Positions 6,316 to 12,943 of a stretch of 12,987 bases of DNA are shown here, one piece after another (within the stretch, counting starts at the first letter, position 1; every line of letters begins with the position of its first letter). The stretch is from an uncultured Alistipes sp. GTDB taxonomy: Bacteria; Bacteroidota; Bacteroidia; Bacteroidales; Rikenellaceae. Where the stretch lies: NCBI GenBank assembly GCA_900546065.1, contig URBK01000037.1, forward strand, positions 1 to 12,987. Direction: 5' to 3'. The notes beneath the pieces are model-generated. The model searched no databases and was not told where the DNA came from. It saw only the letters and a list, made by a program, of their open reading frames with translations. The position numbers and the translations under genes are program-made.

Positions 6316-6347
6316 GTTGCGCGGATAAAAAATAATTCGTATATTTC
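6316..6347 (+). promoter_or_regulatory. Probable promoter of the exb operon
   Basis: GTTG at 6316-6319 and TATATTTC at 6340-6347 are 20 bp apart, one mismatch from consensus in each box. Transcription should start near 6354, giving a leader of about 240 nt before exbB. No better pair of boxes is seen closer to the gene. Confidence 0.5.
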
Positions 6348-6354
6348 GGCTCGT

Positions 6355-6379
6355 AAAGTGTGCAAAAAATGCACGCTTT
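6355..6379 (+). other. Stem-loop at the predicted 5' end of the exb mRNA
   Basis: AAAGTGTGCA (6355-6364) pairs with TGCACGCTTT (6370-6379) over 10 bp with one G-U pair, around an AAAAA loop. No T-run follows on either strand, so it is unlikely to be the ansA terminator. It begins at the predicted transcription start, a position where stem-loops can protect an mRNA from degradation. Confidence 0.5.
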
Positions 6380-6481
6380 CGGCGCAGAAGCCGTCGCTGG
6401 AGGCGCAAGTGAGTGAGAGACAGAGGGTTAAGGGGAGGTGGCGAAAAAGGCTCCGGAAGGGCGTTGACGATACGGACACAA

Positions 6482-6522
6482 GCCCGAACCCCGGCCAAAT
6501 GCCTCGGGCAGCGACCAAATGC
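6482..6522 (+). promoter_or_regulatory. Hairpin and CCAAATGC direct repeats in the exb leader
   Basis: GCCCGA (6482-6487) pairs with TCGGGC (6504-6509) around a 16-nt loop. CCAAATGC occurs at 6495-6502 and again at 6515-6522, exactly 20 bp apart, about two helical turns. The pair could be a protein-binding site or the two sides of an RNA structure that forms near the exbB start. Function is not known. Confidence 0.35.
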
Positions 6523-6596
6523 GGACATAATGAATTTTTAACAACATAAAACTAACAAACAAGTAACAGAACACTAAATTTTATTCAAACACAACT

Positions 6597-7334
6597 ATGA
6601 AAAAATTCTTTATGATTTTGTCAGTTGCCGTAGCTTCACTCGGCACTGTAAGCGCGTTCGCACAGGAGGCTGCCGTAAATGCGGAGACTGATCTCGCCGG
6701 CGAGACCATGCACCAAGTTCTGATGCAGAAGTTCCTCGAGGGTGGTTGGGCATGGATGCTCCCGATCCTCGTCTGCTTGGTTATCGGTCTTGCGATAGCT
6801 ATCGAGCGTATCCTGTTCCTCACCTTCTCGAACATCAACTCAAAGAAGTTCATCGCCAAGGTCGAGGACGCCCTCAACAAGAACGGCATAGAGGCTGCCA
6901 AGGAGGTTTGCCGCAACACCAAGGGCCCCATCGCCTCGATCTACTATCAGGGTCTGGACCGCTACGATCAGGGTCTCGACGCAGTAGAGAAGGCTGTCGT
7001 ATCGTACGGCTCGGTTCAGACGGGCCAGATGGAGTCGGGTCTGTCGTGGATCGGCCTGTTCATCGCCCTCTCGCCCATGTTGGGATTCATGGGTACCGTG
7101 GTCGGCATGATCGACGCATTCGACCAGATTCAGGCTGCTGGCGATATCTCTCCGACGCTGGTTGCCGGCGGTATCAAGGTCGCCCTTCTTACCACCCTGC
7201 TGGGTCTTATCTCTGCCGTGATTCTGCAGCTGTTCTACAACTACATCGTATCTAAGATCGACACGCTCGTTAACGACATGGAGGACTCGTCAATCACTCT
7301 GATGGATATCCTCACTGTTTACAGCAAGAAATAA
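6597..7334 (+). CDS. exbB: MotA/TolQ/ExbB proton channel family protein
   Basis: 245 residues. ExbB forms the pentameric inner-membrane channel that, with ExbD, uses the proton gradient to energise TonB. The N-terminus (1-22, MKKFF... ending VSAFA) looks like a cleavable signal peptide, as is common in Bacteroidetes ExbB. Helices are at about 52-75, 149-172 and 190-216, with a cytoplasmic loop between the first two. LGFMGTVVGMIDAF (162-175) is the family's signature in the second helix, and GGIKVALLTTLLGL (191-204) the signature of the third. The ATG at 6597 has no Shine-Dalgarno but lies in an A-rich context typical of the phylum. It is the first gene of a four-gene run. Confidence 0.93.
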   Translation: MKKFFMILSVAVASLGTVSAFAQEAAVNAETDLAGETMHQVLMQKFLEGGWAWMLPILVCLVIGLAIAIERILFLTFSNINSKKFIAKVEDALNKNGIEAAKEVCRNTKGPIASIYYQGLDRYDQGLDAVEKAVVSYGSVQTGQMESGLSWIGLFIALSPMLGFMGTVVGMIDAFDQIQAAGDISPTLVAGGIKVALLTTLLGLISAVILQLFYNYIVSKIDTLVNDMEDSSITLMDILTVYSKK

Positions 7335-7358
7335 TTTGATCTTATAAGACTTATTGCA

Positions 7359-7799
7359 ATGGATAAAATATTTAGAACGTTATTGATAGCCATAATGGGT
7401 ATTTCGGCGGTGCTCATCCTGTGGGCCATATTCGCCACACCGGAAGGTACCATGGTTCCCGCTGAAGCCCCGGTAATCGGCTACAATATGATATGGGGCT
7501 ACATATTGTTGGCCGTGGCAATCGTCTGCTGCCTGTTCAGCGCCATATGGAGCATGGTTCAGAACCCGAAGGGAATGAAGGTTGCCGGTCTGTCTATCGC
7601 CGCCATCGTGGTGATTGTAGTGGTTTCGGCCATCATCGCATCGGGTCACGATATCCAGATCCCCGACGTGCAGAACAACTCGTACTTTGATCGCGGTCCT
7701 ACTGTGCTCACCGATGCGAGCATTCTGATCACCTACGTCGCACTGGGTGCCGCAATCCTTGCCGCGATATATTCGGCCGTTTCGGACTCTTTAAAATAA
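7359..7799 (+). CDS. Unassigned four-helix membrane protein inside the exb operon
   Basis: 146 residues, no recognised catalytic motif. Four hydrophobic segments are visible: about 6-25, 44-66, 73-94 and 119-141. Between the third and fourth is a polar loop (about 95-118, GHDIQIPDVQNNSYFDRGP) that is likely periplasmic or at the membrane surface. There is no signal-peptide cleavage site, and the first helix is likely a membrane anchor. It follows exbB by 24 bp and precedes the first exbD by 6 bp, so it is almost certainly co-transcribed and probably a partner or assembly factor of the channel. From memory, a similar gene is present at this position in other Bacteroidales, usually annotated as hypothetical. 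It is too short and has too many helices to be a degenerate ExbD or TonB. Confidence 0.8.
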   Translation: MDKIFRTLLIAIMGISAVLILWAIFATPEGTMVPAEAPVIGYNMIWGYILLAVAIVCCLFSAIWSMVQNPKGMKVAGLSIAAIVVIVVVSAIIASGHDIQIPDVQNNSYFDRGPTVLTDASILITYVALGAAILAAIYSAVSDSLK

Positions 7800-7805
7800 A
7801 AACAA

Positions 7806-8402
7806 ATGCCAACCAACAAAAGAAAAATACAAGAGATCAACGCAGGCTCAATGGCCGACATCTCGTTCCTGCTGCTGATATTCTTCCTCGTCGCCACGAC
7901 GATGAATGTCGACACGGGTCTTATGCGAGTGCTTCCTCCCATGCCCCCCGAGGATCAGAAGGTGGAGGACCAGAAGGTCAAGGAGCGCAACTTGTTGCTG
8001 GTCTTTGTGAGTGCGAGCGGTAACATCATGGCAGGCGACGAGAACATGGACATCCACGGCATCAAAGACAAGGCCAAGGATTTCATCCTCAACACCTACG
8101 ATGATGAGAACCTCCCCGAAAAGGAGGATCAGGAGTTCGAACTTCCGGATGGCAGCAAGTGGGTATATCCCGTCAGCAAGGGCGTAGTCTCTCTGCAGAC
8201 AGCGCGTGATACCAACTATGACATCTACCTCATGGTGCAGAACGAGCTTACCCGCGCCTTCAACGAAATACGCGATGAAGTCGCAATGGAGAAGTTCGGG
8301 GCCAAGCTTATAGACCTTCCCGAGGAAGAGCGCAATGTAATAACCAAGGCGATACCTCTGGCCATTTCGGAGGCGGAGCCGCGTAAAGCAATAAAGAAGT
8401 AG
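7806..8402 (+). CDS. exbD: Biopolymer transporter ExbD (first copy)
   Basis: 198 residues, against about 140 for E. coli ExbD. A short basic cytoplasmic tail is followed by one helix (about 17-35) starting SMADISFLLLIFFL. D18 is the membrane aspartate that carries protons in this family. The rest is periplasmic. Residues about 98-125 form an acidic insertion (DDENLPEKEDQEFELPDG), after which GVVSLQTARDTNYDIYLMVQNELTRAFNEIRDE (126-158) matches the conserved dimerisation/TonB-contact part of Bacteroidetes ExbD. The extended C-terminus ends ISEAEPRKAIKK. I believe the longer form is normal in this phylum. It lies 6 bp after the four-helix protein and 1 bp before the second exbD. Confidence 0.9.
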   Translation: MPTNKRKIQEINAGSMADISFLLLIFFLVATTMNVDTGLMRVLPPMPPEDQKVEDQKVKERNLLLVFVSASGNIMAGDENMDIHGIKDKAKDFILNTYDDENLPEKEDQEFELPDGSKWVYPVSKGVVSLQTARDTNYDIYLMVQNELTRAFNEIRDEVAMEKFGAKLIDLPEEERNVITKAIPLAISEAEPRKAIKK

Positions 8403-8403
8403 T

Positions 8404-8877
8404 ATGGCAGTAATGAAAAAGAAGGGCAACAAGGAATTGCCCCCGATTTCGACGGCGTCGCTCCCTGACGTCATCTTCATGGTCCTCTTCTTCTTTATGG
8501 TGTCTACCTCGATGCGCGATCAGGAGCTTCTGGTACGTTTCAGGCTCCCCTCCGCCTCGGAGGTGCAGAAACTCGAGAAGAAGTCGCTCGTCAGCTATAT
8601 CAACATAGGCCAGCCGACCCCTATCATGCAGGCGAAGTACGGTACTGCCACCCAGATACAGCTGAACGATTCGTACAAGACTACCAAGGATATTCTGGAT
8701 TTCATCGCCGCAGAGCGTGACCAGTTGAGCGAGGCAGAGCGCGCGCAGATGACCGTATGCCTCAAGATCGACGAAAATACCAAGATGGGTATCGTCACCG
8801 ACGTCAAGCAGGAGCTGCGTCGTGCCAACGCCCTGAAGATATCTTACGCCGCATCGAAGTCTTTGGGATACGAATAG
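8404..8877 (+). CDS. exbD: Biopolymer transporter ExbD (second copy)
   Basis: 157 residues. The same architecture as the first copy but clearly diverged: a basic tail (MAVMKKKGNKE), one helix (about 20-38, LPDVIFMVLFFFMVSTSM) with the proton-carrying D22, and a periplasmic domain of about 120 residues. The start at 8404 lies 1 bp after the previous stop; the ATG at 8413 is an in-frame alternative. Paired, non-identical ExbD proteins after one ExbB are usual in Bacteroidetes and suggest a heteromeric ExbD unit. The last gene of the operon: a strong terminator begins 19 bp after its stop. No tonB follows. Confidence 0.9.
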   Translation: MAVMKKKGNKELPPISTASLPDVIFMVLFFFMVSTSMRDQELLVRFRLPSASEVQKLEKKSLVSYINIGQPTPIMQAKYGTATQIQLNDSYKTTKDILDFIAAERDQLSEAERAQMTVCLKIDENTKMGIVTDVKQELRRANALKISYAASKSLGYE

Positions 8878-8896
8878 TCTCGACTCTATCAAAAAG

Positions 8897-8930
8897 AGGT
8901 GTTTCCCCACTCGGGGAGACACCTTTTTTT
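8897..8930 (+). terminator. Strong intrinsic terminator of the exb operon
   Basis: A 12-bp stem (8897-8908 with 8913-8924, one G-U pair) and ACTC loop are followed by seven T's (8924-8930). Five A's precede the stem on the plus strand (8891-8895), so it could also act on a minus-strand transcript. Confidence 0.93.
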
Positions 8931-8936
8931 ATGCCC

Positions 8937-8984
8937 GTACGTGTAGTGGAGATTACGACCGTATGCGTAGTGGAGATGCCGACC
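8937..8984 (+). repeat. Two tandem copies of a 24-bp repeat
   Basis: 8937-8960 and 8961-8984 agree at 20 of 24 positions, sharing the core GTAGTGGAGAT and the end CGACC. It lies directly after the exb terminator. Confidence 0.8.
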
Positions 8985-9108
8985 GAAAATCCTGAGTCTG
9001 ACCGGAAATGCGGGCTATAAAAAGACAATGGCAGCAGCAATGAAGGCAAAGAGAGTGGCGGAGACAGCCGCGCGGGAATAAGGGCAACAGTGCCGACAAA
9101 GCAGGCCT

Positions 9109-9144
9109 GAGAGGACAGAGAGGACAGAGAGGACGGAGAGATCA
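9109..9144 (+). repeat. Four tandem 9-bp repeats (GAGAGGACA type)
   Basis: GAGAGGACA (9109-9117), GAGAGGACA (9118-9126), GAGAGGACG (9127-9135) and GAGAGATCA (9136-9144). The unit is a multiple of three and gives SVLSVLSVLS on the minus strand, but no convincing gene contains it. Confidence 0.85.
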
Positions 9145-9526
9145 GAGGCTGCGGAACTGAGGAGCCGAGGGCAAAAAACCAAAGTAGGAAGATGGAGAAG
9201 CATGTTAATCTAAAGGGAGGGGAAGGCATTGCGAGAATGCTCCGGAATGTGGATCGGAGGGCATGGAAGAACCAGATAAGAATAAAATAAGAATCAAAAA
9301 ATGGCTGTCCGAAAAAGACCAAACTGATTACAGAGTGGCTGCAGAGAAAGGGCAGAGGGTGTGGAATATGGCTAAAAATGCATACGCATGTAAGGAGACC
9401 GATGGGCGAATAGATCAGCCGAAAAGGTACAAATAAAAGGTGTGGCGGATGTGACTATCAGGCATGAAAATGAGGCAACGAACTCATTTTGAGCCTTTCA
9501 GCAAAAGGACAGAGATAAAATCTCCA

Positions 9527-9534
9527 TATATTCG
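9527..9534 (+). promoter_or_regulatory. Weak -7-like box upstream of the AraC gene
   Basis: TATATTCG at 9527-9534 differs from TAnnTTTG at one base and lies 24 bp before the ATG at 9559. No TTTG is found at the expected distance upstream. An activated or weak promoter would fit, but the evidence is thin. Confidence 0.3.
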
Positions 9535-9558
9535 TGCCGATAGAAAATTCCGACCCTC

Positions 9559-10410
9559 ATGGAGCGACTTGACGTATTTGACCCTTCGAACATATCCATT
9601 ACAAGCTACCATACCGACGAGCAGGAGTGTACGCACTGCAACCGCGAGCATACGCTCGTATACGTACATACGGGCCGTCTCGACATCACGGAGCACACAC
9701 GCACCACGACACTGCGTGCGGGTGAGTGTGCCTTCATGCGGCGTGACAACCATCTGCTTCTGCGCAAGATTCCGGAGGACGGACGACAGTACCACTCGAT
9801 AGCGCTCAAATTCACACGAGACTTTCTGCGAGAGTTCTACCAGCACCTCAAGCAGCGCGAGATCCCGAAGAATGCCGTGCGCAGCAGAGGCAGCCTCTAC
9901 CTGCTGCCCTCGAACCGCGACGACATACGCATACTCTTCGAGTCGCTAATACAATATTTCGATGCCGAAACCAAGCCTTCGGACGAGATCCTGAGGCTGA
10001 AGATGGTCGAGGGGCTATATGCCATACTCAAGACCGACGAGAACCTCTACGCATCGCTGTTTGACTTCGTCGACCGCTGGAAGATCGACATCATGGTCTT
10101 CCTTGAAAAGAACTACATGAATGACCTCACGCTGCGTGACATCGCCCGTTTCACGGGTCGGAGCCTCTCGACATTCAAGCGCGATTTCCGCGCCCTGAGC
10201 GACCTGACGCCGCAACGGTGGCTCATGCGCCGCCGTCTGGAGGCTGCGCGCGAGATGCTGCGCCGCGACAGCAAGCGCAAGGTCACGGATGTATGCTTCG
10301 AGGTAGGGTTCAAGAACCTGTCGCACTTCTCGAAGCTATACAAGCGCACCTACGGCATACCGCCCACCGAAGAGCCGGCCGAAGAGGCGGTCGCCGCAGA
10401 GGGCATCTAA
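9559..10410 (+). CDS. AraC-family transcriptional regulator
   Basis: 283 residues. An N-terminal cupin-like sensor domain (about 15-95, with HTLVYVHTGRLDI, LRAGECAFMRRDNHLLLRK and YHSIALKFTRDFLREFY) is followed by a linker helix region (about 120-165) and a C-terminal AraC DNA-binding domain (about 170-270). The first helix-turn-helix is about 189-210 (LTLRDIARFTGRSLSTFKRDFR); the second is about 241-265 (KVTDVCFEVGFKNLSHFSKLYKRTYG). The tail EEPAEEAVAAEGI after the domain is acidic. CTHC (24-27) adds two closely spaced cysteines in the sensor domain. The ligand is unknown. The oxidoreductase gene downstream has its own promoter, so this regulator may control it, itself or distant genes. Confidence 0.9.
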   Translation: MERLDVFDPSNISITSYHTDEQECTHCNREHTLVYVHTGRLDITEHTRTTTLRAGECAFMRRDNHLLLRKIPEDGRQYHSIALKFTRDFLREFYQHLKQREIPKNAVRSRGSLYLLPSNRDDIRILFESLIQYFDAETKPSDEILRLKMVEGLYAILKTDENLYASLFDFVDRWKIDIMVFLEKNYMNDLTLRDIARFTGRSLSTFKRDFRALSDLTPQRWLMRRRLEAAREMLRRDSKRKVTDVCFEVGFKNLSHFSKLYKRTYGIPPTEEPAEEAVAAEGI

Positions 10411-10834
10411 TCCGCACAGGCTGCAACCACAGCCGCCGCAGCTACGCCTCCCCATATAGATCCATAGTAAAGCACCGGCACAAGAGGCCGTAACGTTGCA
10501 ATACGACAACCATCGGCGGCTGCCCCATACGGGGCGGCCGCCGCTTCTCATATCCCCGACCCGCATAAGCCGTCGTCACAGCAGTCTGCACACCCCGTGC
10601 GCAAATAAACAGAAAGCGTATTTTTTCGCTCGCGGGAGTATCACACCAGTCGGCAGAATCATCCTCCGGGATGCGGCCGCACGGGCACATCAACACACAT
10701 ACAGGCAACATACGGGGACATGTCGAATCGGGAAAAGGCTTCGGGGGTATGTCTCACGGCACCGACTTACAGTATATTCTGATGATACGGGGTGCGTCAG
10801 GGCGGAGCAGAATATCAAAAAGAGCCTTCTCCGA
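10411..10834. other. Intergenic region between the AraC gene and the oxidoreductase
   Basis: No gene is supportable. It contains the 13-bp hairpin at 10514-10543 and then mixed-composition DNA up to the promoter at 10835. The frame of the oxidoreductase is open back to 10671, but that part lies upstream of the promoter and has no signal peptide or recognisable domain. Confidence 0.55.
10514..10543 (+). terminator. 13-bp GC hairpin, likely terminator after the AraC gene
   Basis: 10514-10526 pairs with 10531-10543 over 13 bp with one G-U pair, around an ATAC loop. It is followed by CTTCT rather than a long T-run, so termination may be partial or Rho-assisted. It lies about 100 bp after the AraC stop. 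Confidence 0.6.
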
Positions 10835-10866
10835 TTTGCCTCTGCACCCGACTTTTCGTATATTTG
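10835..10866 (+). promoter_or_regulatory. Consensus promoter of the Gfo/Idh/MocA gene
   Basis: TTTG at 10835-10838 and TATATTTG at 10859-10866 are 20 bp apart, a perfect Bacteroidetes promoter. Transcription should start near 10873, about 50 nt before the ATG at 10923. This rules out the longer open frame from 10671 as the protein start. Confidence 0.85.
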
Positions 10867-10922
10867 TACATATCATCATCTTATCCAACCACAAACAAAA
10901 TAACCCAAAAACCGAACAACAA

Positions 10923-12233
10923 ATGGTAACACGCAAAGAATTCCTCCGACAGCTCTCGATGATGGGAGCCGGACTGGTCATGAGTCCGTTCATAGTGCAG
11001 GCGGCCGAGAAGGTGGGCCCCAACGACAAGATAAGGGTCGGCCTCATAGGTTGCAACGGCATGGGATTTACCGACCTGCAGGCCTTCGTACGCAACCCCG
11101 AGGTGGAGTGCATCGCCCTGTGCGACGTCGACGAGAATGTCCTCAACCGCAGGGCTGCCGAAACAGAGAAGATGACCGGCAAGAAGGTCAAACACCTCTA
11201 TAAGGATTGGCGCGACGTCATCGACAACAAGGATGTAGACGTGGTGATAATCGGCACACCCGACCACTGGCACTGCTTGCAGGCAGTCTACGCATGCCAA
11301 GCCGGTAAGGATGTCTATTGCGAGAAGCCCCTCGGAAACAGCATCGAGGAGTGCAACATCATGGTGCGCGCGGCACAGAAATACAGCCGCGTCGTGCAGG
11401 TCGGTCAGTGGCAGCGCAGCGACCCCCACTGGCAGGATGCCATGGAGTTCGTACACAGCGGCAAGCTGGGAAAGATACGCACCGTACGCGTATTCTCATA
11501 TCAGGGCTGGTGCCCCTCGATCCCCGTACAGCCCGATCAGGATCCCCCCGCAGGCGTCGACTACGAGATGTGGCTGGGGCCCGCCCCCGAACGCAGGTTC
11601 AACCCCAACCGATTTCACTTCACATGGCGCTGGTTCTGGGACTATGCGGGCGGTCTGATGACCGACTGGGGCGTACACCTGCTCGACTACGCCCTCTACG
11701 GCATGAATGTAACCACCCCCAACAGCATCATGGCCGCAGGCGGCAAGTTCGGATACCCCGACGACGCGTGCGAGACGCCCGACTCGCTCCAGACAATATA
11801 TACGTTCGACGACTTCACCGTACTGTGGGACCACGCCATAGGCATCGATGACGGCGCCTACGGCCGCAACCACGGTCTCGGTTTCGTCGGCGAGAACGGC
11901 ACGCTCGTTGTCGACCGCAACGGCTGGGAGGTCATACCCGAGAGGGTGAACGGCTCGCCGCGTATGGAGGCCGTGCCCCTGCAACGCGCCTACGGCGAGG
12001 GCGGCCTCAACCTCCACGTGAAGAACCACCTCGAGTGCATCAAGAGCCGTAACCGCGACTGCAATGCCAGCATCGAGATCGGCGCCCACATAGCCAAGTT
12101 CTCGCAGCTGGGCAATATAGCCTACCGCACGGGAAAGAAGCTCACATGGGACGGCCGCCGCTTCGACGACGCCGCGGCAAACGCCCTGCTCTGCAAGGAG
12201 TACCGCAAGCCGTGGAAACTGCCAAAATTCTAA
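10923..12233 (+). CDS. Exported Gfo/Idh/MocA-family NAD(P)-dependent oxidoreductase
   Basis: 436 residues. The N-terminus TRKEFLRQLSMMGAGLVMSP (3-22) resembles a twin-arginine signal (S/TRRxFLK) with RK in place of RR, followed by a hydrophobic stretch and VQAAEK as a possible cleavage region, so export to the periplasm is likely but not certain. The Rossmann dinucleotide domain is about 36-155: VGLIGCNGMG (39-48), CDVDE (67-71), GTPDHWH (111-117) and CEKPLG (133-138), where EKP is the family signature. The C-terminal substrate domain includes TDWGVHLLDYALYG (247-260), whose D248 and H252 are in the usual catalytic region. Family members act on sugars, inositols or, in GH109, as NAD-dependent glycosidases; the substrate here cannot be read from sequence. 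It is a single-gene unit with its own promoter. Confidence 0.88.
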   Translation: MVTRKEFLRQLSMMGAGLVMSPFIVQAAEKVGPNDKIRVGLIGCNGMGFTDLQAFVRNPEVECIALCDVDENVLNRRAAETEKMTGKKVKHLYKDWRDVIDNKDVDVVIIGTPDHWHCLQAVYACQAGKDVYCEKPLGNSIEECNIMVRAAQKYSRVVQVGQWQRSDPHWQDAMEFVHSGKLGKIRTVRVFSYQGWCPSIPVQPDQDPPAGVDYEMWLGPAPERRFNPNRFHFTWRWFWDYAGGLMTDWGVHLLDYALYGMNVTTPNSIMAAGGKFGYPDDACETPDSLQTIYTFDDFTVLWDHAIGIDDGAYGRNHGLGFVGENGTLVVDRNGWEVIPERVNGSPRMEAVPLQRAYGEGGLNLHVKNHLECIKSRNRDCNASIEIGAHIAKFSQLGNIAYRTGKKLTWDGRRFDDAAANALLCKEYRKPWKLPKF

Positions 12234-12301
12234 TCGGATTACGGGTCAAATGTGCGCCGTGACAAGGCGACAACCCGACAACAGACCTGATAAATTGCCC
12301 A

Positions 12302-12358
12302 TTCGGGGCTGCCGCAGCATATTCCGACACAGGAGGTATATCCGGTGACAGCCCCGAA
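12302..12358 (+). terminator. Long inverted repeat after the oxidoreductase gene
   Basis: TTCGGGGCTG (12302-12311) is perfectly complementary to CAGCCCCGAA (12349-12358), with 37 nt between; CCG (12312-12314) and CGG (12343-12345) can extend the stem past a bulge. There is no T-run, only AGGGTCTTC. It may stop transcripts between this gene and the convergent lipoprotein gene. The enclosed loop holds a perfect AGGAGG (12331-12336). Confidence 0.4.
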
Positions 12359-12439
12359 AGGGTCTTCAGTTCTATATAACAACTATATCAACAAAGCGGA
12401 ATTTAATAGCAAACTAAAAAATATTTAATACCAATAACC

Positions 12440-12841
12440 CTAAAACGCTATTGTATATTCAACCGAATACTGACCACTCGCCTTAATTGCAAATGGTCCA
12501 TTATTCTTACTGACATATATTTTTACCGCATTATCAGACGCTCCACCTCGATAATCAGTAATCATCATTTCTGCTTTAAAGCCTCTATTTACCGGTCCGC
12601 ATACACATTCAAAGCTACGTGCACCCGATAAACCTTCAGTCACATATCCATGCTCTGATTTATACTTAACTTCATCAATAATCAAGCGATAACTACCAGA
12701 TATAACATATTGCACATAATAAAAATCTCTCTCTTCAGATCCTCCATCAGAAGGACATTCACATGATGATTTTTCACATGATGACAATAAAAATGGCAAC
12801 GACATTAAAATACTAATAACGTAAACGAATTTTCTCACCAT
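12440..12841 (-). CDS. Small predicted lipoprotein of unknown function
   Basis: 133 residues from the ATG at 12841. I prefer this start to the one 24 bp upstream because it gives a standard lipoprotein signal: MVRK, a hydrophobic stretch (5-19), then LSSC with the lipidated cysteine at 22. The mature part begins CEKSSCECPSDGG, with three cysteines in eight residues, then a serine/glycine/acid linker. The remaining roughly 90 residues are rich in alternating beta-strand patterns (YYVQYVISGSYRLIIDEVKY; SFECVCGPVNRGFKAEMMI; NAVKIYVSKNNGPFAIKASG), suggesting a beta-sandwich. No enzyme motif is seen. It lies in AT-rich DNA unlike the core, convergent with the oxidoreductase, and is probably a single-gene accessory unit anchored in the cell envelope. 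Confidence 0.75.
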   Translation of the reverse strand: MVRKFVYVISILMSLPFLLSSCEKSSCECPSDGGSEERDFYYVQYVISGSYRLIIDEVKYKSEHGYVTEGLSGARSFECVCGPVNRGFKAEMMITDYRGGASDNAVKIYVSKNNGPFAIKASGQYSVEYTIAF

Positions 12842-12901
12842 AACATTATCATTAAGATTGGCCAAATATTAAGTTAAATTAGCAAATAAATAACTAATAA
12901 A

Positions 12902-12909
12902 CAAAGTTA
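12902..12909 (-). promoter_or_regulatory. Consensus -7 box for the lipoprotein gene
   Basis: Read on the minus strand, TAACTTTG (12909-12902) matches TAnnTTTG exactly. It is about 60 bp upstream of the chosen start. The -33 position has no TTTG, so the promoter is only half supported. Confidence 0.4.
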
Positions 12910-12943
12910 TAAAAAAAGTATGTAATGGGGGAACTTGTAGGCA

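Larger units (their letters stand above)
8931..9558. other. 630-bp purine-rich spacer upstream of the AraC gene
   Basis: No gene is supportable with confidence. The plus strand is G/A-rich through most of it. It contains two short tandem arrays (8937-8984 and 9109-9144) and one small plus-strand open frame (ATG 9192, TAA 9288-9290, 32 codons, preceded by AGGAAG) whose basic product, starting MEKHVNLKGG, I do not recognise. The final 60 bp contain a weak -7-like box for the AraC gene. It could hold an untranslated RNA or decayed sequence. Confidence 0.5.

Noticed and set aside
8937..9144. Tandem repeats considered as a CRISPR array
   Set aside because: Copies are adjacent without unique spacers, there are only two to four units, and no cas gene is present.
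9015..9203. Minus-strand frame encoding a hydrophobic SVLSVLSVLS repeat peptide
   Set aside because: It is the translation of the 9-bp DNA repeat and surrounding pyrimidine-rich strand, with no start signal or family resemblance.
9482..9493. ACTCATTTTGAG, identical to 709-720 at the tRNA-Cys 3' end, considered as a second attachment site
   Set aside because: Only 12 bp match, most of it a small imperfect palindrome. It does not extend into the tRNA body, and the DNA between the two copies is housekeeping sequence, not an element.
10671..10922. Upstream extension of the Gfo/Idh/MocA reading frame
   Set aside because: A consensus promoter at 10835-10866 lies inside the extension, and only the ATG at 10923 places the Tat-like signal at the N-terminus.
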